From NCBI RefSeq assembly GCF_021184045.1, contig NZ_CP073710.1, positions 906,685-970,684 of the forward strand: DNA of 64,000 bases, given 5' to 3'. This document shows positions 1 through 9,106 of this stretch, in pieces. The notes beneath the pieces are model-generated. The model saw only the letters and a list, made by a program, of their open reading frames with translations. It was not told the origin of the DNA and made no database searches. This DNA is from Methanococcoides orientis. GTDB lineage: Archaea > Halobacteriota > Methanosarcinia > Methanosarcinales > Methanosarcinaceae. The translations under genes and the position numbers were made by a program. Numbering within the stretch: position 1 is the first letter of the stretch; each line of letters opens with the position of its first letter.

Positions 1-2356
1 ATCCATTTTCATGCGTGAACTTCAGGGAATTGCTTAACAGATTATATAATATTTGTTTCATCCTCAACCTGTCAGCATACATTTCGATACTTTCAGAACA
101 AGCCTGATTGAAGATATCAATGTTCTTTTTATCTGCCAGATGTTTGATCATATCTTCCACTTCAGAAAAAAAGGAAACTGAACTGAACGTTTCATATTCA
201 AGTTCCATTTCCCCGCTTTCAATCTTAGAAAGATCAAGAATGTCATTGATCAGATCAAGTAAGTGTTTTCCACTCATCACGATATTGTCTGAATATTTAA
301 TTTCCTTTTTATTCAAGTTACCGAAAGGATTGCTATTTAGAAACTGTGAGAAACCAATGATGGAATTAAGAGGAGTACGTAGCTCATGGCTCATGTTTGC
401 GAGGAATTCAGATTTAATGCGATTAGCTTCTTCGGCTTTATTCTTAGCCTCAAGGATCTCTTTTTCAAATTTGTGGCGTTCACTTATATCCCTTGAAATT
501 CCAAACAGTACTTTTTTGCCATTCCAGCTACCGATGCTGAACTTGGTCTCCGCGGGCATAAACATCCCATCTTTTGAAAGAAGAGGAACTGAACATGAAT
601 TTATTTTACCGCCAAGCATTTCGTTGAGGATTGATATGACCTCATGTTTTCTGTCATCAGAATGAATAACGGTAACTTTCATTGAAGAAAATTCTTCTTC
701 AGTGTATCCCAGCTTTAATCTGGCTGATTCATTGGTTGAGATGATGTTACCAGATTCATCAAGAACAAAAAAAAGATCGTCCATTGAATTGAACAAGTTT
801 TCCAGATCGGTCTTCTGCCTACCCAGAATATCTTGCATTTTTGCTCTTGCGATATACTCGCCTGCAAAAGATGCTATACTTTCAAGTCCTTTTCTGGTCT
901 GTTCAGGAATCTCGTTGTAAGTGTGAGATGAAAGACTCATGCATGCAATAGCTTTGCCTTCGAAACGGATAGGAATTGCAGTCATTGATTTCAATCCCTC
1001 AGACAAACAATCTTCAGACAGATTATTAATAAGATTACCTGATAGCATATCAGAATATTTTATGTATACAGGTTTGCCATCCCTTACAATTTTTGCATTC
1101 AGTGAATCCTTATCGTAATGGCTGCATTGTGCTACGAACTCTGGTGAAAGCCCATTGTGTACGATCATATCCAGGTCCCCATTATCACCTACCAGATAGA
1201 TCCCACCGGAATCAATAGCTTCGATCGTTACCAGATGTTCCACCAGAGAATTCAGGGTGCTAATAAGGTCAGAACGTGTTCCCATTTCAATTGAAAGATC
1301 ATGCTGAATGGATAGAATATCATCTGTAAGCTTTTTATCTGTAATATTATCCAGAACGATCATTTTTCCATGAAAATCACCATGTTCATTGCAAAGGGTT
1401 GATACATTAACAGCAAACCAGAAAGTTGTACCTCCGAGGCTTTTCTTTAGCTCGATATTTTTCATATCTTTATCATTAAGTTCAAGATCCAGAAGTTCAT
1501 GCCAGTATCCAGACACTTCTGATGCCAGTTTGCCAATGTCTTTTGCACCCAAGTCCATATATTTTTCTACAAATTGGTTAACATCAACAATTCTACCCTT
1601 ACCATCAAGAACTATGAAACCTGAAGGCATATTCTCAAAAAGGAAACTACGTGCAAGAGGAGTTATATCGAGTAATCTATAACGAAATATACCGATGTAT
1701 ATCATTATCATAGTTAAAGTAAAAGCAAAGGGTATAGGATCGAAACCCTCAGGAAAGATCCCTGCCAGATAAAGCAGGTATATTGAAAAAGGTAACAAAG
1801 AGCAGATAATTAGAAGTAGCAAGTGTATACCAAAAAAGGATCTGTTAGAAAAGTACGTCTTGAAGAAAATAACAATGCAAAATACTACCAATATGATCAA
1901 ATAGAACTGATAGAACCAATAGTAAATACCCGGTTCAAAGTAAAGACCAAAAAGTGGACCTGTAGTCTTGATGTAAATAACTTCGTGGAACAGGTGATGC
2001 ATCTCAGTAGTGAATACAAGGATCAGCGTGATCACTGGAACAATAAAGAGAGCAAAGATCCTCGAAGGAGTAGACCATTTATCTTCTCTTGTATAGCTGA
2101 TCGAAAATAGGAGCAAAAAAACAGGGATCAAAACGATGCCAACATACTGAAGTTTATAAAAGAACAACGAAGTCACCATTGTTGTAGAAGATATTTCCAA
2201 AGCATAAAATATTGAATATATTGCAACCGAAAATAGTAGCATTGAAAAATAAGTAATATATTCAGAGTCCTTGAACTGGCGGATATACAGTGCCATCACT
2301 ATAAGCAAGATACCGGAAATAATCAAGAAAAATGAATATAAACTAGGATATAGCAT
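1..2356 (-). CDS. 7TM-PAS-GAF-PAS sensor histidine kinase, 3' end cut by window edge
   Basis: The reverse strand is open from ATG at 2354-2356 to base 1, giving about 785 codons with no stop. Residues 1-230 are seven hydrophobic segments typical of the histidine-kinase N-terminal 7TM region. They are followed by a PAS domain (about 235-345), a GAF domain (about 370-500), a second PAS domain (about 515-640) and a HisKA domain with the phosphoacceptor in NMSHELRTP (His near residue 657). The N-box start NLLSNSLKF lies just before the edge, so the rest of the ATPase domain is outside. It is membrane bound and probably senses a small ligand or redox state; the signal is unknown. The C-terminal half closely resembles the kinase at 29406-30740. 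No response regulator is adjacent. Confidence 0.9.
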   Translation of the reverse strand, partial: MLYPSLYSFFLIISGILLIVMALYIRQFKDSEYITYFSMLLFSVAIYSIFYALEISSTTMVTSLFFYKLQYVGIVLIPVFLLLFSISYTREDKWSTPSRIFALFIVPVITLILVFTTEMHHLFHEVIYIKTTGPLFGLYFEPGIYYWFYQFYLIILVVFCIVIFFKTYFSNRSFFGIHLLLLIICSLLPFSIYLLYLAGIFPEGFDPIPFAFTLTMIMIYIGIFRYRLLDITPLARSFLFENMPSGFIVLDGKGRIVDVNQFVEKYMDLGAKDIGKLASEVSGYWHELLDLELNDKDMKNIELKKSLGGTTFWFAVNVSTLCNEHGDFHGKMIVLDNITDKKLTDDILSIQHDLSIEMGTRSDLISTLNSLVEHLVTIEAIDSGGIYLVGDNGDLDMIVHNGLSPEFVAQCSHYDKDSLNAKIVRDGKPVYIKYSDMLSGNLINNLSEDCLSEGLKSMTAIPIRFEGKAIACMSLSSHTYNEIPEQTRKGLESIASFAGEYIARAKMQDILGRQKTDLENLFNSMDDLFFVLDESGNIISTNESARLKLGYTEEEFSSMKVTVIHSDDRKHEVISILNEMLGGKINSCSVPLLSKDGMFMPAETKFSIGSWNGKKVLFGISRDISERHKFEKEILEAKNKAEEANRIKSEFLANMSHELRTPLNSIIGFSQFLNSNPFGNLNKKEIKYSDNIVMSGKHLLDLINDILDLSKIESGEMELEYETFSSVSFFSEVEDMIKHLADKKNIDIFNQACSESIEMYADRLRMKQILYNLLSNSLKFTHENG

Positions 2357-2649
2357 GACAATACCTTCAGTTAATGAACTAATTTCAAGAAAATAAGAGA
2401 TGATATTATAAATATGTAGTTATTATAATTGCTAATTTACTTCTTGCGCTTGTTTTTAAAGTATCCAAGATCAAAAGAGACAGATCTATGAAGATGGAAA
2501 TCATACGATTATCTGTACAATCTAAGAAGAAAATATGTTTAGGTATATTTTGACCTAAGCACTATATGTGAAATTTACTCCAGCAATTCAAAAGATAGAG
2601 CTGCTGATAAAGAAGATTCTAAATTGAATTTTAATGTGGAAATGAGATA

Positions 2650-2994
2650 TCATTCCCACTGGCTATATCCGAATGTATCCTGATAACGTTTAACTACAGA
2701 TCCCATATAATTGGACATTGTCCTCGAGGACATATTGGACATGAAATTGTTCAGAGGGAATTCAGAATCGCAATGTGTACAACGTGCATATTCACATCCA
2801 TTTATCGAATCCGGACAACCGGTGCAAAGTTTTGCTCTTGAGTAGAATAGATTAAAGGATGTTCCACATTGAGGACATGTTACATTTCTATTAGCATCAT
2901 ACAAATTTTTACTAACGCCTTTTCGTTTTAGTTCCTCAGAATACCTATCATTTCGAGTAAGATTTGCCATTAATTTGCTCTCTTCCACATCCAT
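2650..2994 (-). CDS. Small zinc-finger protein
   Basis: This 114-residue protein has an N-terminal basic helix and two zinc-binding clusters. The first is CPQC...CTGC and the second is CEYARCTHC; these could fold as one treble-clef or two ribbons. GAGGT lies 8 bases before the ATG, supporting this start. A TATA-like TTATATATACC at about 3043-3052 sits at the right distance upstream. No family name is recognised. A nucleic-acid or protein-binding role is inferred only from the zinc clusters. Confidence 0.75.
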   Translation of the reverse strand: MDVEESKLMANLTRNDRYSEELKRKGVSKNLYDANRNVTCPQCGTSFNLFYSRAKLCTGCPDSINGCEYARCTHCDSEFPLNNFMSNMSSRTMSNYMGSVVKRYQDTFGYSQWE

Positions 2995-3079
2995 CGCTTA
3001 TACCTCACGTAAATAGTTCACTAAAGAAAAGATGATTATTTCGGTATATATAACGACTCATATTCGGGAAACAACGCCT

Positions 3080-3118
3080 TTGATATTATCAAAACCGTTA
3101 ATATAATAGGGATTAACG
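3080..3118. promoter_or_regulatory. Palindrome TTGATATTATCAA plus inverted repeat upstream of flavoenzyme
   Basis: The perfect 13-bp palindrome TTGATATTATCAA (3080-3092) also occurs upstream of the MtaA-like gene (5537-5549) and, inverted, upstream of the corrinoid gene (16257-16269). It is followed by CGTTAAT-N9-ATTAACG (3096-3118). The flavoenzyme start is 120 bases downstream. It is probably a regulator binding site shared by the island; the regulator is not known. Confidence 0.6.
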
Positions 3119-3211
3119 CAAAGTAAGATTACTTTAAACATGTTTCCGTGAAGTTCATTGTCAGCATGAAATACTGAATAATATGAGTATGAAATATGTA
3201 GAGAGAAAAAG

Positions 3212-5380
3212 ATGACCTATGAGAGATTATTTGAACCCTGTAATATCGGTACATGTAATTTGATGAACAGAGTCATTATGGCTCCAATGGGAAACATCAA
3301 TATGGCTGATCCCACTGGCCGTCCTACGAATAAGATGGTCGCTTACTTTAAAGAGCGGGCAAAAGGTGGTACAGGCTTATTGATAACCGGTCTGGTCCCG
3401 GTTTCTTTTGGAATTGATCCAACTGTTTCTGAAGATAATGATACTACGTATTTTCCACGTATAGATGGAACTTCAAGGACCCGGCTTTCGGGATGGAGAG
3501 ACCTGACATCTGCGGTAAAGCCATTCGGTTCTAAAATATTTATTCAATTATCTGCCGGACTTGGCAGGGTTGGTTCACCTGAGCCTGCTTTGAAAGGCAA
3601 GATCTTAAGATCAGCTTCATTTAACAGGAATTTTTATGTTCCACAGATACCGCATTTTCCACTTTCCGATCGAAAGATCCGTAAGATCGTGAAAAGCTTC
3701 GGCCAATGTGCAGTCAATGCAAAAGTCTCCGGTTTTGACGGCGTCCAGATACATGGCCATGAAGGTTACCTGATGGACCAGTTAACTTCTGATCCCTGGA
3801 ACAGGCGGAAGATCGGAAGATACAGGAATAAGTTCCAGTTCGGTATCGATGTTGTAAAGGAGATCAAGAGAAGATGTGGTGATGATTTCCCTATAATCTA
3901 TAGGATCGATCTTACCCAGGCCTTAGAAGAAAGTTATGGTCAAGAGATCTTCAAAAAGCAATTTCGTGGAAAGGAACGCAAAATTGAAGAAGGACTCGAA
4001 TTTTGTAAAGTGCTCTATGAAGCCGGAGTAGATGCATTCGATGTGGACAAAGGTTGTTATGACAACTGGTTCTGGCCACACCCTCCTGCATACTTTGATG
4101 ATGCCATCTATGCTGAAGAGCTCGCCGGCAGATTGAGATCATATTTCCAGAAAGAGAACATCAATGCAAAAGTAATAGCTGTGGGTAAACTGGGAAAACC
4201 TGAAGTTGCTGAAAAGGTTCTGGATAAGGGATGGGCGGATTTTGTTATGCTTGGAAGACCACTTCTGGCCGATCCTTACTGGACCAGGAAAGTAAAAGAA
4301 GGAAGAACAAAGGAGATCGTACACTGCATCGGGGACCAGGAAGGTTGTATTGAATCGTTCAAGATGGGCGGTCATTCCTGCTGTACTGTGAATCCATACA
4401 TGGGCTTTGAAGATTGCAAAAAACTGACCAGAGCAGATGTTGTGAAAAGAATTGCTGTGATCGGTGCAGGACCTGCAGGCTGTGAAGCTGCAATGACTGC
4501 TCATAAAAGAGGACACGATGTAACTATTTTCGAAAAAAACGACCATATTGGAGGGCAACTTCATCTGGCCGGGAAAATGATGATCAAACATGATATAAGA
4601 CGCTATCTTGAGAACCTTCACTTTCAACTCGAACTATTAATTAAGGATGGTCTAAAAGTCGAATTCAATAAAGCAGTGACTCCCGGGGATGTCAACGATC
4701 ACTTCGATGTGATCCTTTGTTGTACCGGACTGGAAACTTCAATACCGGATATAGAGGGGCTGGAAAGCATCCCACATGAGGAAATTCGAGAGTTCCTTAA
4801 GAATGATTTGGATATTTCGGATGATGTGAAAGATGTTCTTGTAGTAGGTGGTGGGATCCTGGGATGTGAGGTCGGTTATTCTCTTGCTTATGAAAAAGGC
4901 CTTAATGTGGCTGTCGTCGGAAAGAACAAGGACCTGATACCAAAAACAGTTATGGCAAACAGGTCCCAGATGTTATGGATGATGATGGGAAAAGGTTCTC
5001 CTTCCGGTAAAAAGGATGATCTTTTAAGGGAACCTATCACAGCATATAATACTACAGAAGTAATACGTTTTTCAGGGAACAAAGCCTATTTATCTGTAAA
5101 CAAAGGAAAAAAAGCTCCCTATACACCATGGAAAGCAGTCATTCCTGAAAATGTACATAATCCTTTTGAAAAAGATATTCAGGCTGGTAATGTAGAGGAA
5201 ATACAACTAAACGCTGATCTTGTTTTGTTCGCAACTTCCGGCAAGCCGAATAATTCCTTATATTACCAGCTATTGAAAGACGATCCATCTCAAGAAATAT
5301 ACGCATTGGGTGATTCAAGCGAACCTGGGAACTTGTGGAAAGCAATTACTAATGCAAACGAGGTTGCAAGAAATATCTGA
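3212..5380 (+). CDS. NADH:flavin oxidoreductase / TMA-dehydrogenase-like flavo-Fe-S enzyme
   Basis: The 722-residue protein has the three-part layout of 2,4-dienoyl-CoA reductase, trimethylamine dehydrogenase and stachydrine demethylase. Residues 1-350 are an Old-Yellow-Enzyme TIM barrel with the HGHEGYLMDQLTSDPWN segment. A cysteine cluster near residues 372-391 would hold the Fe-S centre. An FAD/NAD module starts with VIGAGPAGCEAA near 412, and a second dinucleotide motif VVGGGILGCE lies near 550. The usual CIGCxxxC is altered to CIGDQEGC, with CC 11-12 residues further on, so the cluster ligands are unusual. The protein is cytoplasmic. Its position before the methyltransferase gene and the shared upstream palindrome suggest oxidation or demethylation of a methylated compound. 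The substrate is unknown. Confidence 0.85.
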   Translation: MTYERLFEPCNIGTCNLMNRVIMAPMGNINMADPTGRPTNKMVAYFKERAKGGTGLLITGLVPVSFGIDPTVSEDNDTTYFPRIDGTSRTRLSGWRDLTSAVKPFGSKIFIQLSAGLGRVGSPEPALKGKILRSASFNRNFYVPQIPHFPLSDRKIRKIVKSFGQCAVNAKVSGFDGVQIHGHEGYLMDQLTSDPWNRRKIGRYRNKFQFGIDVVKEIKRRCGDDFPIIYRIDLTQALEESYGQEIFKKQFRGKERKIEEGLEFCKVLYEAGVDAFDVDKGCYDNWFWPHPPAYFDDAIYAEELAGRLRSYFQKENINAKVIAVGKLGKPEVAEKVLDKGWADFVMLGRPLLADPYWTRKVKEGRTKEIVHCIGDQEGCIESFKMGGHSCCTVNPYMGFEDCKKLTRADVVKRIAVIGAGPAGCEAAMTAHKRGHDVTIFEKNDHIGGQLHLAGKMMIKHDIRRYLENLHFQLELLIKDGLKVEFNKAVTPGDVNDHFDVILCCTGLETSIPDIEGLESIPHEEIREFLKNDLDISDDVKDVLVVGGGILGCEVGYSLAYEKGLNVAVVGKNKDLIPKTVMANRSQMLWMMMGKGSPSGKKDDLLREPITAYNTTEVIRFSGNKAYLSVNKGKKAPYTPWKAVIPENVHNPFEKDIQAGNVEEIQLNADLVLFATSGKPNNSLYYQLLKDDPSQEIYALGDSSEPGNLWKAITNANEVARNI

Positions 5381-5535
5381 ATGAAAAGATATTGATTGCG
5401 AATTATTTGGAAGTATTTTTACTATTATCTTAAATATTCAAAATTACCATCGTAAATTATAACATTTTTTTGTCTTTGTTCTATATTATAAGATCAAGAT
5501 CTGGCTCCAATCTTATCACTAATGAGATTCATGGG

Positions 5536-5751
5536 TTTGATATTATCAAAGCTATTATTTTTGAATAATACTTTTTTTTATGACATGGCTTGGTTCCTGA
5601 ATACAGAATCATTCAGAATCATATTCTGAACGAAAAACAGCCCATCGTCAACGCGATGACTATCGATTTACTATTCCGGGTTATTATATATAATCTCAAC
5701 CAGATATCAAAGATTAGTCAATAGAACAGGGGTATACCCCATTCTATTGAT
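5536..5751 (+). promoter_or_regulatory. Promoter of the MtaA-like operon (twin of 16055-16270)
   Basis: The elements in order are: TTTGATATTATCAA at 5536, followed after four bases by ATTATTTTTGA; GTTCCTGAA at +57; TATA box TTATATATAA at +148 (5684-5693); and an inverted repeat GTCAATA-N21-TATTGAT at +181 (5717-5751). The inverted repeat has the inner palindrome GGGGTATACCCC. The predicted transcription start is about 5714, so the inverted repeat covers about +3 to +37 of the transcript. It could act as a DNA operator or as a 5' RNA hairpin. The corrinoid gene has the same elements at the same offsets. A further palindrome, TTCAGAAT-CAT-ATTCTGAA, lies at 5612-5630. Confidence 0.75.
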
Positions 5752-5796
5752 ATGGATCGAAGAAAGATACTGCATCAGTGATCATGAGTGGTAACT

Positions 5797-5850
5797 ATGG
5801 AAAAATTTGCTTCTCAGACTATTGATGCAAGATATAAACAGATTGGGTGA
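5797..5850 (+). CDS. Possible 17-residue leader peptide before MtaA-like gene
   Basis: ATG at 5797, preceded by GTGGT, opens 17 codons (starting MEKFASQT) that stop in GGGTGATG, 7 bases before the next start at 5858. Translation through it could deliver ribosomes to the methyltransferase gene. It may equally be chance or an old N-terminus. No homologue is recognised. Confidence 0.25.
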   Translation: MEKFASQTIDARYKQIG

Positions 5851-5857
5851 TGAAATC

Positions 5858-6970
5858 ATGCCAGCAGAAGATTATGCACCAATAGATACAAATTGGCTAG
5901 AAAATGCAGGGAATTTATGGACAACTCCGTTTGTAGATACGCCCTCGGAAAGAGTGATTGTGGATCCGATCATTTTGTCACATGCAGCAAGCGTTTTCAA
6001 GAAAAACGTTGGCTATTTTTGGCAGAATCCGGCAGAAGCAATGAGAATGGTTTGTCATACATGTGAAATGTATGATGTAACTCCGGTAGGTCATTACCTC
6101 TATGCAGATTACTGGGGTGAAGATTACGGAGCTAAAGTGAAGGTACAGGCTAATTCACCTCCGGGAATTACAAAGCGTCCAATAAAAGATGCTGCAGATG
6201 TCGACAATTTTGAAGTATTGAGTCCTGAAGATCTTGCGAAAGGTCCTACGCTGACAAAACATTTCGAGGCATTGGATACCTGCAAGAATGAATTCCCCCA
6301 GATGTTCGCTCCGATAACCCAGCTTGGCGGTACAATGGAAGTTGCAACAAATTGGGCTTCTATTGATGATGTTTTCATGTGGATGATCACTGAACCGGAA
6401 GTCGTCGATAAACTGACGATCAAAGCTTCCGACCACATGGCAAATGCCTGTAAAGCTACAGCAAACCGCTATGGTGCAAACGTTATGATCACCGGATCAG
6501 TAATTGCAAGCGGTGACCTGATGGACAGGGAGCAGATCAAGAGGTTCAGCTACAACCCGGTATCAAAAGCTGTCCGAAAGATGATGAACGCAGGTGCAGG
6601 TCCTGGAGTATACTACCACCTTTGTGGAAACCACAGTGATGACTTTGACCTATGGAAAGATGCTCCAATGAGTCCGTTCACTGTTGTCCAGATCGGATAT
6701 GATGGAAAGGATATTTTCCCATCATCAAAGCTTGTAGAGCACTTTGGTAACAGATGTACCTGTTTCGGAACAGTTGATACAAAGCTTGTGGACCGTGGAA
6801 CTCCAAAGCAGGTCTATGATCAGGCAAAAGAGCAGATCCTTGCAGGAAAGGATAGCCCGAGAGGATTTATCATTGGAACTTCCTGTGAATGTCCAACAAA
6901 TGCTCCTCCTGGAAATGTTCACGCACTGGTGAAAGCTGCAAAAGATTTCGGAAAATATGAGAAATTCTGA
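5858..6970 (+). CDS. UroD-family methylcobamide:CoM methyltransferase-like protein (MtaA/MtbA type)
   Basis: The protein is about 370 residues, the usual family length. The start is taken at ATG 5858 because GGGTGAT lies 7 bases upstream; upstream in-frame codons are less likely. Zinc-site features of the MtaA/MtbA/CmuA group are visible: HLCGN near residue 250, CTCFGTVDT near 300 and [13 protein letters not shown] near 350. Family members move a methyl group from a methyl-corrinoid protein to a thiol such as coenzyme M in the cytoplasm. The shared promoter with the corrinoid gene at 15308-15973 names that protein as the likely partner. The zinc-protein and radical SAM genes follow at short spacing, so the thiol or cofactor may be unconventional. 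Exact acceptor specificity cannot be read from sequence. Confidence 0.88.
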   Translation: MPAEDYAPIDTNWLENAGNLWTTPFVDTPSERVIVDPIILSHAASVFKKNVGYFWQNPAEAMRMVCHTCEMYDVTPVGHYLYADYWGEDYGAKVKVQANSPPGITKRPIKDAADVDNFEVLSPEDLAKGPTLTKHFEALDTCKNEFPQMFAPITQLGGTMEVATNWASIDDVFMWMITEPEVVDKLTIKASDHMANACKATANRYGANVMITGSVIASGDLMDREQIKRFSYNPVSKAVRKMMNAGAGPGVYYHLCGNHSDDFDLWKDAPMSPFTVVQIGYDGKDIFPSSKLVEHFGNRCTCFGTVDTKLVDRGTPKQVYDQAKEQILAGKDSPRGFIIGTSCECPTNAPPGNVHALVKAAKDFGKYEKF

Positions 6971-7016
6971 AGTTCAAAATATAAGCTGTACAAGATAAAA
7001 TAAGGAGTGTTATTCT

Positions 7017-7490
7017 ATGGATCTAAATGTATCTGATGAATTGAACGACCTGTTAAAAGACAATGGGTTTAGAATCGAAGAAATCCAGGATATAATAGAG
7101 AATGCGGAATCCAGTGGTAAAAAACTGAAGAATGCAGAAGGGGAAGTTTTCATTGCAAAAGGTGTTTCTGATAACCTGACCACCTATGCAGTTTATTCTC
7201 CCCTCTCAAATGGTGCATTTGAACTGAAAACAGCATATGCTCATAAGATGAACGTTGCTGGATTGACTGGAGGTTCTTTCGTTGAAGTCGAATATGATGA
7301 CGACAGTGGATGGATCTGCCACAACTGTAATGAGACAGCAGTTGACAGGAATGTTGACATGGCCTATCTGGATGTTTCAAGACCAGGTCCCGGTATTGTC
7401 TGTCCGAAATGTGGTGATGTCTATATTTCTGAGGGTGTTACCAAGACACTGAAGACAGCCGAATCAATCCTGGAAGAAAAGAGAGCCTGA
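7017..7490 (+). CDS. Zinc-ribbon 'redox' protein (DVU_1557-like)
   Basis: The protein has 157 residues. The C-terminal third has two CxxC pairs, CHNC and CPKC, the latter in a stretch like CPKCGDVYISE. These fit a rubredoxin- or zinc-ribbon-type metal site. From memory this matches the small protein (DVU_1557 family) that accompanies TrsS-type radical SAM proteins and AMP-dependent ligases in sulfate reducers. The gene is 46 bases after the methyltransferase and 35 before the radical SAM gene, so it is probably in the same operon. An electron-transfer or substrate-carrier role is inferred. Confidence 0.65.
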   Translation: MDLNVSDELNDLLKDNGFRIEEIQDIIENAESSGKKLKNAEGEVFIAKGVSDNLTTYAVYSPLSNGAFELKTAYAHKMNVAGLTGGSFVEVEYDDDSGWICHNCNETAVDRNVDMAYLDVSRPGPGIVCPKCGDVYISEGVTKTLKTAESILEEKRA

Positions 7491-7525
7491 TGAACTTGTG
7501 TAACTAAAACTCCGGGAGGGATAAG

Positions 7526-9013
7526 ATGAAACAGATCAGTAAAGTTGGTACAATTTGTCCTGAATGTCTCAGGTCCATAGAGGGTATCAAGTATGTAGAG
7601 GATGGCAAAGTATACATCAAAAAGGAATGTGCTGAACATGGCAGCTTTACTACACTCATTTCCAAGGACATAGATCACTATCTTAAAATGGAAGAGTGTT
7701 TCGACGTAGATAGAGCCAGAGTTAAAGCACCTTTAACTGATGTAAATAAAGGCTGCCCTTATGACTGTGGCATCTGTCCCTCTCACAAACAGGATACTTG
7801 TCTTGCTATTGTGGAAGTTACCGACAGGTGTGATCTGGGCTGTAAATATTGTTTTGCAGATTCTACAGCTGATGCCAGTAATGATCCGGACATGGACACG
7901 ATAAGAGGGATGTTCGAAGCAGTCATGTCATGCTCCAATGACCCGACCTGTGTCCAGATATCCGGTGGAGAACCCACATTAAGGAACGATCTGCCCGAGA
8001 TCATCAAAATGGCAAAAGAAGTTGGCATTTGCCACGTTGAACTAAATACCAACGGTCGACGAATTGCCCGTGACCAGGATTATTTCGATCTTATAAAAGC
8101 AGCAGGTGTCGATGCGATCTATCTTGGTTTTGATGGTGTATCGGATGATGTGTACATGCAGAGGACCGGAAAGAAATTGTTTGACATAAAAGCTGAAGTT
8201 ATCAATAAATGTGAGAAAGCCGGAATTGGGGTCGTACTTGTACCTCTTGTGGCAAAGAACTACAACCTCCATGAAGTTGGCAAGATCATCAAATTTGCAA
8301 GTCAAAAAGTTCCAACTGTAAGAGGGGTACATTTCCAGCCGGTCTTCTATTCCGGAAGATCTCCTGCTGAAATGGAAGGCAGAACCACAATTCTGGAATT
8401 GCTCGAAGGAATTGAGACACAGACAGATGGTCAGCTGAAAGTAGAGAATTTCACACCTTCTCTTATGCCAACCGCCCACTGTGGAGCAACCTGTCTGACT
8501 CTTGTTGATAATGACAAATTTGTACCATTGACAAATGTATCAATGGGTGCTATGAGCTCAAAATCAGATGTTGCTAACAAGACAAAAAAATCAATAATGG
8601 GCAGGTGGAAAGGCTCAACTCCTGACCTGCAACCGCTTTCAAAGCCATCATGTAAGGATCTTCTTAGCAAAACTTCGCTTATTAATGCGAGTAAAAATAA
8701 TGGCTCTTCTTCCTGTTGCGAAAAGCCGAATAATGCCATTTCACTTGAAACAATACCCATGGAAAGCTCTTGCTGTCGTTCCGGTGGCGGCTGGGCAGAT
8801 TTTATTGAAATGAGCATGAACAAGTACCTGACCATTTCAACAATGGCGTTCCAGGATGTCTGGTCATATGAAAAGGAACGGGTTGAGAACTGTTGCATAC
8901 ATGTAGTGACACAGGATGGAAAACTGATTCCTTTCTGCAACTACAATCTTAGTAATTGCAATGGAGATTTCCTGTATCGTAACAAGAACAAGGTTATTGG
9001 GATCGGAGATTGA
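7526..9013 (+). CDS. Radical SAM protein, TrsS / tetraether-synthase (MJ0619)-like
   Basis: The 495-residue protein has GGGAGGG before the ATG. The N-terminus has a zinc-ribbon-like CPECLRSI with a later ECAEHG, then CPYDCGICPSH. The SAM [4Fe-4S] motif CDLGCKYC is near residue 110 and the GGE motif (ISGGEPTLR) near 150. The C-terminus has CC-R-S-GGG near 415 and ENCCIHV...PFCNYN near 455-475. This layout is shared by the TrsS radical SAM (seleno)proteins and the Tes/MJ0619 family. Family chemistry includes radical C-H activation on lipids or carriers. Its place between methyltransferase, redox protein and AMP ligase suggests it acts on a carrier- or CoA-linked substrate. The substrate is unknown. 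Confidence 0.85.
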   Translation: MKQISKVGTICPECLRSIEGIKYVEDGKVYIKKECAEHGSFTTLISKDIDHYLKMEECFDVDRARVKAPLTDVNKGCPYDCGICPSHKQDTCLAIVEVTDRCDLGCKYCFADSTADASNDPDMDTIRGMFEAVMSCSNDPTCVQISGGEPTLRNDLPEIIKMAKEVGICHVELNTNGRRIARDQDYFDLIKAAGVDAIYLGFDGVSDDVYMQRTGKKLFDIKAEVINKCEKAGIGVVLVPLVAKNYNLHEVGKIIKFASQKVPTVRGVHFQPVFYSGRSPAEMEGRTTILELLEGIETQTDGQLKVENFTPSLMPTAHCGATCLTLVDNDKFVPLTNVSMGAMSSKSDVANKTKKSIMGRWKGSTPDLQPLSKPSCKDLLSKTSLINASKNNGSSSCCEKPNNAISLETIPMESSCCRSGGGWADFIEMSMNKYLTISTMAFQDVWSYEKERVENCCIHVVTQDGKLIPFCNYNLSNCNGDFLYRNKNKVIGIGD

Positions 9014-9106
9014 TATCTCTATTTCTTTTTAATTTAAATTAACTTAATCTAATTTAATTCAAGAGGTTCAAGTTGTGAATTGATAATAGTAACGGAGGTA
9101 ATGAGA

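Noticed and set aside
108..2110. Several + strand ORFs at the window start
   Set aside because: They lie opposite a continuous reverse-strand sensor kinase with clear PAS, GAF and HisKA domains.
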